A stretch of 64,000 nt of DNA. Source: Deltaproteobacteria bacterium (GTDB lineage: Bacteria > Desulfobacterota > Desulfuromonadia > Geobacterales > Geobacteraceae). Made by a program: the position numbers and the translations under genes. The notes beneath the pieces were generated by a model that saw only the letters and a list, made by a program, of their open reading frames with translations, had not been told where the DNA came from and made no database searches. The stretch lies in contig JAJZUC010000005.1 of the NCBI GenBank assembly GCA_021847245.1, positions 1 to 64,000 of the forward strand, written 5' to 3'. Shown one piece after another: positions 58,401-64,000 of the stretch. Positions within the stretch are counted from its first letter, which is position 1. Every line of letters begins with the position of its first letter.

Positions 58401-61400
58401 TATTGGGTGTTGTCGGCAAGTTTCCCTGCAGGAACTGTCCATGGCGTACTTCCGTCATTCCCCTGCGCAATCCCGGAGGCATTCGCCGCGATGTTCGCGA
58501 AGCCGCTGTCTGTTGCCACGACAAATTCGTAGGTGATGGTGTCTTCATCCATGTCGGCTGCGTTGGTGACGGTGAGGGGAGGGGTCAGCGTCGACACCAC
58601 GGTATTGTCGCCCGGCGAGCTGATTCCCGGATCGGTGGGCTTGTCGTTCGCAGTGTTGACGAAGAAGCTGGCCGTGGGCATGTCGCCGCTGTTCCTGTAT
58701 CCGTCATTTGCCCTGCATCTCCAGTAATACAGGGTGTTGTCGACAAGCTTGCCGGATGGAATCGTCCAGGAGGCGACCCCGCCGCTGGCGGCAATCCCGC
58801 TCTGAGAGGCTGAGACTGTGCTGAAATCGTTTGCCGTGCTGATCTCGAAGATATAGGTGACCGGATCGTTGTCCGGGTCGGTTGAAGCGTTTACCTTGAG
58901 GGTCGGAGTGAGCGAAGTGACTTCGCTGACATTCGCTACCCCGTCGGGCGGTGAATTTAGCGACGGTATGCCCGGCGCGCCGTTGGAATCGGAGGGTCTT
59001 GTAAAGGAAGCGGTCCTCGCGCTGCTGCTCACGGCGTTCCCTGCCGGGTCGGTAATGTTGGCCTTGGCGGTTATGGTGTATTGCGTCCCGATAGCCTGGG
59101 GGCTCGTGGTCAGACGATAGGTGGCGCCGTTCTGCGAGACTTCCGTTACGGCCAGGCCGTTGTCGGCCGTGTAATTCGCCGCAACCGCCGCACCGAGAAC
59201 CGTTTCGCTGAAGGAGACATCCACATGGGTCGAGTCCACATATGACGCCGTGGCGTTCATGGTCGGCGCGGTGGTGTCGACCATTATGGCGAAGCTGCCC
59301 CTGGCCGACCAGTTCCCCGCCGCATCCCGTTCCTGCACGTAGAGGGTGTGACTCCCTTCGGTCAGTCCCGCGCCCGGGGTGAAGGATGTTGCCGTGGTTT
59401 CGGTCGCGCCGGTCGCCAGGTCATTGTCGTCGAGCTTGTAGCGGAAGGTGCCGTTGCCGCCATTACCTCCCGAACTCCAGTTCCAGGTGGGGGTCGTGTC
59501 TTTTGTCGGCGTCGTGCCGGTGACTGTGGGAGCCGCCGGGGCCGTAGTGTCTACAACTATGGCGAAGCTGCCGCTGGCCGACCAGTTGCCGGCCCCATCC
59601 CGCTCCTGGACGTAGAGGGTGTGGGTTCCTTCGCTCTGCGCAATGGAAGGAACAAAGGTGGTAGCCGTGGTTTCGGTCGCGCCGGCTGTCAGGTTGTTGT
59701 CGTCGAGCTTGTAGCGGAAGGTCCCGTTGCCGCCACCTCCGCCGGTACTCCAGCTCCAGGTGGGGGTCGTGTCGTTGATCGGGCTTGTGCCGGTGACTTT
59801 AGGGGCGGTCGGGGCCGTAGTGTCGACGACGATGGCGAAGCTGCCGCTGGTCGACCAGTTCCCGGCCGCGTCCCGTTCCTGGACGTAGAGGGTGTGACTC
59901 CCTTCGTTCTGCGCCGCTGAAGGGGTAAAGGTCGTGGCCGTGGTTTCCGTCGCGCCGGTTGTGAAATTATTGTTGTCGAGCTTGTAGCGGAAGGTGCCGT
60001 TGCCGCCCCCCGAACTCCAGCTCCAGGTGGGGGTCGTGTTGTTGACCGGCGTCGTGCCGGTGACTGTCGGGGCCGCTGGTGCCGAAGTGTCGACTACGAT
60101 GGCGAAGCTGCCGCTGGCCGACCAGTTCCCGGCCGCGTCCCGTTCCTGGACGTAGAGGGTGTGACTCCCTTCGTTCTGCGTCGCGGAAGGGGTAAAGGTC
60201 GTGGCCGTGGTTTCCGTCGCGCCGGTTGTGAAATTATTGTCGTCGAGCTTGTAACGGAAGGTGCCGTTGCCGCCCCCAGAACTCCAGCTCCAGGTGGGGG
60301 TCGTGTCGTTGGTCGGCGTCGTGCCGGTGACTGTCGGGGTTGTCGGGGCCGTGGTGTCGACGACGATGGCGAAGCTGCCGCTGGCGGACCAGTTCCCGGC
60401 CGCGTCCCGCTCTTGCACGTAGAGGGTGTGACTCCCTTCGCTCTGCACATCGGTCGGTGTGAAAGATGTTGCCGCGGTCTCCGTCGCGCCGGTCGCCAGG
60501 TTGCTGTCGTCCAGCTTGTAGCGGTAGGTGCCGTTGCCGCCATTGCCCCCTGAACTCCAGCTCCAGGTGGGTGTCGTGTCGTTGGTCGGCGACGTGCCGG
60601 TGACTTTGGGTGCGGTTGGAGCCGTGGTGTCGACGACGATGGCGAAGCTGCCGCTGGCGGACCAGTTGCCGGCCGCGTCCCGCTCCTGGACGTAAAAAGT
60701 GTGGGTTCCCTGGCTCTGTTCCGAGGTAGGGGTAAAGGTCGTAGCCGTGGTTTCGGTCGCGCCGGTCGCCAGGTTGTTGTCGTCCAGCTTGTAGCGGTAG
60801 GTGCCGTTGCCGCCTCCGCCTCCCGAACTCCAACTCCAGGTGGGGGTGGTGTCGTTGGTCGGCGTCGTGCCGGTAACTGTCGGTGCCGTTGGTGCGGTGG
60901 TATCCACGTCGATGGCGAAGCTGCCGGTTGTCGACCAGTTCCCCGCTGCATTCCGCTCCTGGACGTAGAGGGTGTGGGTTCCCGGGCTCTGCGCCGAGGT
61001 CGGGGTAAAGGTCGTGGCCGTGGTCTCCGTCGTGCCAGTCGCCAGGTTGCTGTCGTCCAGCTTGTAGCGATAGGTGCCGTTGCCGCCGCCTCCGCCGCTA
61101 CTCCAGCTCCAGGTGGGTGTCGTGTCGTTGGTTGGCGACGTGCCGGTGACTGTCGGGGCGGTTGGGGCTGTGGTGTCCACGACGATGGCGAAGCTGCCGC
61201 TCGCGGACCAGCTTCCGGCCGCGTCCCGCTCCTGGACGTAAAGAGTGTGGGTTCCCGGGCTCTGCTCCGAGGTCGGGGTAAAGGTCGTGGCCGTGGTCTC
61301 CGTCGCGCCGGTCGCCAGATTGTTGTCGTCCAGCTTGTAGCGATAGGTGCCGTTGCCGCCGCCGCCGCTACTCCAGCTCCAGGTGGGTGTCGTGTCGTTG

Positions 61401-64000
61401 GTCGGTGACGTGCCGGTGACTGTCGGGGCGGTTGGGGCTGTGGTGTCCACGACGATGGCGAAGCTGCCGCTGGTCGACCAGTTCCCGGCCACATCCCGCT
61501 CCTGGACGTACAGGGTGTGGGTCCCTTCACTCTGTGCCGAAGCCGGGGTGAAGGTCGTAGCCGTGGTTTCGGTCGCGCCGGTCGCCAGGTTGCTGTCGTC
61601 GAGCTTGTAGCGGTAGGTCCCGTTACCGCCTCCGCCCCCCGAACTCCAGCTCCAGGCGGGTTTGGTATTGTTGGTCGGCGTCGTGCCGGCTACGACAGGT
61701 GCTGACGGCGGAGTCCGGTCTATCACCAGCGGGCCGGCGCTGTAGGCATAGGCGGTCGATTGCTCGTCTTTTATCATCCCATAGACGTAATAGTTGCCGT
61801 CGGGAAGGGCCGAAGTGTTCCAGGTGTAACTGTTGGCGGTATCATCCTCTTTGATCCCGGTGATTATCTGGGTGCCGTTGTAGCCACTGTTGTCGCTGTC
61901 GAAATAAAGGGTGATGGTGGCGTTGCTGTCAGGGTCGGCGTCGGTCCAACGGATGGTGAAGCTTGAGGCGTTGGTCGGTGAAAGACCTGCGCCGGGAGCG
62001 TCTATGGCAATAGTGGGGGGATCGTTGACACCGTTGTCGTCGACATAGAATGATTTTGCCGCCATCCAGGGGCTCAGATAGTTGTGCTGGTCCTTGGCCC
62101 TGGCTGTCCAGTAGTAGGTCCTGAGATTATCGAGGGGGGGATCTACCGTCCAGCCAATCCCCTGGTCTGTAGCGCCGGCAACTTGTGACTGGGGAGTCAG
62201 GCTGCTGTCGGTGAATACTGCGAATTCATATTTCAGGGTGTCGTAGTCAATGTCAGTGGCTGCATTGATGGTAAGTGTCGGTGTTCGTGTGGAAACTCTC
62301 GCGTTGTCGGCAGGGTTGTTCACTGACGGTGCAGTGGGAGCGTTGTTTGCCGTGTTGACGAAGAAACTCCCCGTTGCCATCCACGGACCGTCGATCTTGC
62401 CGTCGTTTGCCTTAGCGCGCCAGTACCACGTGGTGTTGTCGGTCAGTGCCGGGGTTGTCCATTGTGTGGTGCCGGCGCCTTCGGCTACGGGGGAAGATGT
62501 CTTTTTGTTCGGACTGCTGAATGTGTCGACCGTGTCTATTTCAAATGTGTAGCTCAGGGTATCTCCATCCAGGTCCGATGCGTTGTTTACTACCAGCGCA
62601 GGAGCAGTAATCGTGACTTCGTTCTGGTTGGGTATGCCGTTCGGCGGTGTATTGAGAGTTGGCGCGGTCGGTGCGTCGTTGACTGCGGTGACGGTAATGT
62701 TCACCGTGGCGGCGTTCGAGTCGGCAGTGCCGTCATTGGCCTTGAAGGTGAAGCTGTCGGAGCCGTTGTAGTTGGCGTTGGGGGTGTAGCTGTAGGCGCC
62801 GGTCGCTGTGTTGGTGATGGTGACGGTTCCCTTGGTTGCCGGGCTGACGATGGAGTAGGTGAGAGAGGTACTGTCGACGTCGGTGGCCACGAGAGTCCCT
62901 GTGGCTGCCGTGTCCTCGCTGGTGGTGAGGGTGCCGCCTTGTGCCACTGGCGCGTCGTTTGAGGCATCTATGGTGATATTCACCGTGGCGGCGTTCGAGT
63001 CGACAGTGCCGTCGTTGGCCTTGAAGGTGAAGCTGTCGGAGCCGTTGTAGTTCGCTGCCGGCGTATAGGTCAGGTTCGGGGCGGTGCCGGAAAGGGTCCC
63101 GTGGGTGGGTGAAGATACATTGTAAGTGAGGGTGTCCCCGTCGACGTCGCCGGCGGAGAGCGTGATCGCCTTGGCCGTATCCTCGGCCGTGGTAACGCTC
63201 TGGTCGCTGGTTACCGGGGCGTCGTTGACCGGGGTGACAGTAACGCTTGCCGTGCCGTCCACATGGAGCCCCCCCTGGTCGGTGGCGCGGTAGGTGAAGC
63301 TGTCGGGGCCGTTGTAATTTGTAACTGGGGTATAGACCAGCTGGTTGGCGACTACGGTCGCCGAGCCGTGGGCCGGGTTGGTCAGGATGGTGAAGGTGTG
63401 AGTGTCGCCGGGATCGGGATCGGAAACCGAAGGGGTCACTCCCGCGCTCGCTGTGTCCTCCAGGGTGGTGATGCTGGCGCTGGTGGCGGTCGGGGGATCG
63501 TTGGTGTTAGTGACCGCGAGGTTGAAGGCGGGCAGGGCTGCGCTCTCTTTGCCGTCGCTTACGCTGATCACGATCCCGTTGGTGGTGCCGACGTCGCCGT
63601 TTTGAGGCGTGCCGGTCAGGGCGCCGGTGGCGGGATTGAAGGCGGCCCACGACGGCTTGTTGGTAATGCTGAAGGTAAGGGTGTCGCCGTCGACATCGGA
63701 GGCGGTCGGGGTGAAACTGTACGCTGCTCCCTGCTGAATGCTGGTGGCGGGCGTGCCGCCGATTGTCGGCGCATCGTTTGCCGCAGTGACGGTGATGTTC
63801 ACCGTGGCGGCGTTCGAGTCGGCAGTGCCGTCGTTGGCCTTGAAGGTGAAGCTGTCGGAGCCGTTGTAGTTCGCAGCCGGCGTGTAGGTCAGGTTCGGGG
63901 CGGTGCCGGAAAGGGTCCCGTGGGACGGTGGAGTTGCGACAGTGTAAGTGAGGTTGTCACCGTCGACATCGCTGGCGGAGAGCGTGATCGCCTTGGCCGT
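55424..64000 (-). CDS. Giant repeat adhesin with C-terminal dockerin (5' end outside the window)
   Basis: At least 2858 aa; the frame is open to the window edge, so the ORF-track start at 63802 is internal and the true N-terminus lies beyond. From the visible N-terminal side: cadherin-like tandem-95 repeats (YTPAANYNGSDSFTFKANDG), fibronectin/Ig-type domains with the W-(R/A)-A-K-A-NDG pattern, nine near-identical Ig-like repeats (TPTWSWSSGG..GNGTYRYKLDD...HTLYVQERDAAGNWSASGSFAIVVDT), more Ig domains, three further repeats, and a final dockerin (DLNADGQLSVLDVLIALR; DVSPFVNGISVPDGKIDISDTLVILKKWL). It ends 50 bp upstream of the lipoprotein start. Confidence 0.88.
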   Translation of the reverse strand, partial: TAKAITLSASDVDGDNLTYTVATPPSHGTLSGTAPNLTYTPAANYNGSDSFTFKANDGTADSNAATVNITVTAANDAPTIGGTPATSIQQGAAYSFTPTASDVDGDTLTFSITNKPSWAAFNPATGALTGTPQNGDVGTTNGIVISVSDGKESAALPAFNLAVTNTNDPPTATSASITTLEDTASAGVTPSVSDPDPGDTHTFTILTNPAHGSATVVANQLVYTPVTNYNGPDSFTYRATDQGGLHVDGTASVTVTPVNDAPVTSDQSVTTAEDTAKAITLSAGDVDGDTLTYNVSSPTHGTLSGTAPNLTYTPAANYNGSDSFTFKANDGTVDSNAATVNITIDASNDAPVAQGGTLTTSEDTAATGTLVATDVDSTSLTYSIVSPATKGTVTITNTATGAYSYTPNANYNGSDSFTFKANDGTADSNAATVNITVTAVNDAPTAPTLNTPPNGIPNQNEVTITAPALVVNNASDLDGDTLSYTFEIDTVDTFSSPNKKTSSPVAEGAGTTQWTTPALTDNTTWYWRAKANDGKIDGPWMATGSFFVNTANNAPTAPSVNNPADNARVSTRTPTLTINAATDIDYDTLKYEFAVFTDSSLTPQSQVAGATDQGIGWTVDPPLDNLRTYYWTARAKDQHNYLSPWMAAKSFYVDDNGVNDPPTIAIDAPGAGLSPTNASSFTIRWTDADPDSNATITLYFDSDNSGYNGTQIITGIKEDDTANSYTWNTSALPDGNYYVYGMIKDEQSTAYAYSAGPLVIDRTPPSAPVVAGTTPTNNTKPAWSWSSGGGGGNGTYRYKLDDSNLATGATETTATTFTPASAQSEGTHTLYVQERDVAGNWSTSGSFAIVVDTTAPTAPTVTGTSPTNDTTPTWSWSSGGGGNGTYRYKLDDNNLATGATETTATTFTPTSEQSPGTHTLYVQERDAAGSWSASGSFAIVVDTTAPTAPTVTGTSPTNDTTPTWSWSSGGGGGNGTYRYKLDDSNLATGTTETTATTFTPTSAQSPGTHTLYVQERNAAGNWSTTGSFAIDVDTTAPTAPTVTGTTPTNDTTPTWSWSSGGGGGNGTYRYKLDDNNLATGATETTATTFTPTSEQSQGTHTFYVQERDAAGNWSASGSFAIVVDTTAPTAPKVTGTSPTNDTTPTWSWSSGGNGGNGTYRYKLDDSNLATGATETAATSFTPTDVQSEGSHTLYVQERDAAGNWSASGSFAIVVDTTAPTTPTVTGTTPTNDTTPTWSWSSGGGNGTFRYKLDDNNFTTGATETTATTFTPSATQNEGSHTLYVQERDAAGNWSASGSFAIVVDTSAPAAPTVTGTTPVNNTTPTWSWSSGGGNGTFRYKLDNNNFTTGATETTATTFTPSAAQNEGSHTLYVQERDAAGNWSTSGSFAIVVDTTAPTAPKVTGTSPINDTTPTWSWSTGGGGGNGTFRYKLDDNNLTAGATETTATTFVPSIAQSEGTHTLYVQERDGAGNWSASGSFAIVVDTTAPAAPTVTGTTPTKDTTPTWNWSSGGNGGNGTFRYKLDDNDLATGATETTATSFTPGAGLTEGSHTLYVQERDAAGNWSARGSFAIMVDTTAPTMNATASYVDSTHVDVSFSETVLGAAVAANYTADNGLAVTEVSQNGATYRLTTSPQAIGTQYTITAKANITDPAGNAVSSSARTASFTRPSDSNGAPGIPSLNSPPDGVANVSEVTSLTPTLKVNASTDPDNDPVTYIFEISTANDFSTVSASQSGIAASGGVASWTIPSGKLVDNTLYYWRCRANDGYRNSGDMPTASFFVNTANDKPTDPGISSPGDNTVVSTLTPPLTVTNAADMDEDTITYEFVVATDSGFANIAANASGIAQGNDGSTPWTVPAGKLADNTQYYWRSRAVDQHGATSNWVSAAFFTNTANDAPTAPTVNTPPNGTYNLNEVVTLTPTLKVNNATDADRDTLSYAFEIDTVNTFDSPNKQTSPIIAEGAGTTSWAVAKPLTDNSVWYWRVKANDGQADGPWMSAQFFVNLQNEAPNVPTIVAPSDNGEVTSTTPTLTVSTTDVDHDAISCNFEIYSDSTLKTFVAGAEVPGTSWKVADNTPLADNTRYYWRAKAKDEHGYYSTWMATSSFTVKNQGVNQPPSITLTAPGAAEPATNATRYTITWNASDPDSPAAQITLYYGNEKFVYDGSQNVTQIVSGIVLGKTSYSWDTSTLPDGAYYVYARIEDGKTAVFASSDGPLVIDRSAPAAPAVSGTTPSNTATPAWSWTSGGNGGNGYFRYRLDNADLSTGAMETTATTFTPANALNDGSHTLYVQERDAAANWSASGTLTIVVDTTAPGATTVSGTTPTNSTTPTWSWSSGGNGGNGTFRYKLDDADLSTGATETTATSFTPTDVLSEATHTLYVQERDAAGNWSATGSFTIVVDTTAPAAPAVAGPSPTNNTRPTWSWTSDESGNGTFRFRLDDADLATGATETAATTFTPAASLSEGTHTLYVQERDTAGNWSASGTLAIVIDTTPPTLNVTMLQPDSFTNKEDLNVSGNAGDLNGIRTLVISASDSGNNMYYSAELTPGNGIEANGDYRHNIPKLSLGANRITIIATDRAGNESTPRFTRNITYDPNGTTLSDISPAADSKIAKSPVDVTGTMSKPASAIGQIEVSVYDCQTESVLRSTQLAEMTDTHFTASVPLVEGCNNIVLTVTDLAGSKGSYSQVVIFDDQKPSLEITYPPKDIRIPDGYLTIKGRVADALTNVTVSITRNGEPLDPPPLVNDGSGQTFEQKLIFPTKGLIYHVIVKATDEAGNESSVPRNITWADPPSGDLNADGQLSVLDVLIALRIAVGLRQPTEGDLIVGDVSPFVNGISVPDGKIDISDTLVILKKWLKIIQQ
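56540..57360. repeat. Array of three Ig-like repeats (about 270 bp each)
   Basis: Three copies of the same Ig-like unit as the main array (SWTSGGNGGNGYFRYRLDNADLSTG and two relatives), closest to the dockerin end of the giant protein. They are more diverged from one another than the nine of the main array. Boundaries are approximate. Confidence 0.8.
59280..61715. repeat. Array of nine highly similar Ig-like repeats (about 255-280 bp each)
   Basis: Nine consecutive units, each encoding about 88-93 aa with conserved TPTWSWSSGG, GNGT(Y/F)RYKLDD, ATGATETTATTFTP and HTLYVQERDAAGNWSASGSFAIVVDT blocks. The number of Gly codons after WSWSSGG varies. DNA similarity is high enough for unequal recombination. 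Boundaries are approximate. Confidence 0.88.
62690..64000. repeat. Cadherin-like/tandem-95 repeats of the giant adhesin
   Basis: Repeated units of about 300 bp encoding VNDAP, a TTAEDTA segment, DVDGDTLTY, HGTLSGTAPNLTYTPAANYNGSDSFTFKANDGTVDSNAATVNITI. At least two copies (near 62.9-63.2 and 63.8-64.0 kb) are almost identical at DNA level, and the pattern continues past the window edge. Confidence 0.8.

Noticed and set aside
60094-61530. 478-aa ORF rich in Arg/Pro/Thr overlapping the giant adhesin
   Set aside because: It is another frame of the repeat array and its apparent repeats simply mirror the Ig-like units.
1-64000. tRNA, rRNA or tmRNA genes
   Set aside because: No cloverleaf-like sequences, CCA ends or rRNA-conserved segments were noticed on either strand by eye; a dedicated scan was not possible.

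Overview
The window is about 60-65% G+C and looks chromosomal. Its gene content suggests a Geobacter-like member of the Desulfuromonadia: a short-Q-loop cytochrome bd under an Rrf2 regulator, lactate utilisation genes (LutB-type fusion, LutC, LldP, GlcD/GlcF-like) with a FadR/GntR regulator, an HD-GYP protein, a CheX/CheY pair, a PEP-CTERM protein and RtcA. The genus is an inference from gene content and style; no rRNA marker is present.

Layout. 0-6.2 kb is accessory: an AbiE-type toxin-antitoxin pair, an ArsR fragment with an intact operator-like palindrome, a QseBC-like two-component system, a PAP2 phosphatase, and a RES/Xre toxin-antitoxin pair facing an ADP-ribosylglycohydrolase. 7.2-15.9 kb holds housekeeping genes: a YibQ-type deacetylase, an orphan ParA-like ATPase, xseA, then xseB-ispA-dxs behind their own promoter, a J-domain protein and a TPR metalloprotease. 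16.1-19.1 kb is rrf2-cydAB with two copies of one palindrome. 19.2-35.7 kb is mixed: HD-GYP protein, ferritin-like protein, prpBC, integrase remnant, bacterioferritin, CapA-like protein and rtcA, a long GAPDH, the PEP-CTERM protein, two small membrane proteins, an AMP-ligase/ACP/acyltransferase fusion and a P-type cation ATPase. 36-46.1 kb is a chemotaxis-type pair and the lactate regulon, dotted with heptamer tandem repeats and palindromic elements.

The most interesting part is 46.2-64 kb. A sigma-54 promoter precedes a Fap-like functional-amyloid locus: an Asn/Lys/Asp/Thr-rich secreted repeat protein, a small secreted protein with the same type of C-terminus, a C39-like cysteine peptidase, and a secreted protein with a canonical double-glycine leader. 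A FapF-like outer-membrane barrel protein and a sigma-54 activator lie on the opposite strand. Next to these, on the minus strand, are a secreted Ig-like protein ending in a dockerin, a lipoprotein with a cohesin-like C-terminal domain, and a giant (at least 2858 aa) repeat adhesin that also ends in a dockerin and runs off the window.

How it may work together (inference): the activator drives the amyloid operon. The periplasmic C39 peptidase trims the double-glycine protein, and the barrel exports fibre subunits. The lipoprotein could hold the two dockerin proteins on the cell surface by cohesin-dockerin pairing. The window would then carry a surface-matrix module combining amyloid fibres with docked giant adhesins.
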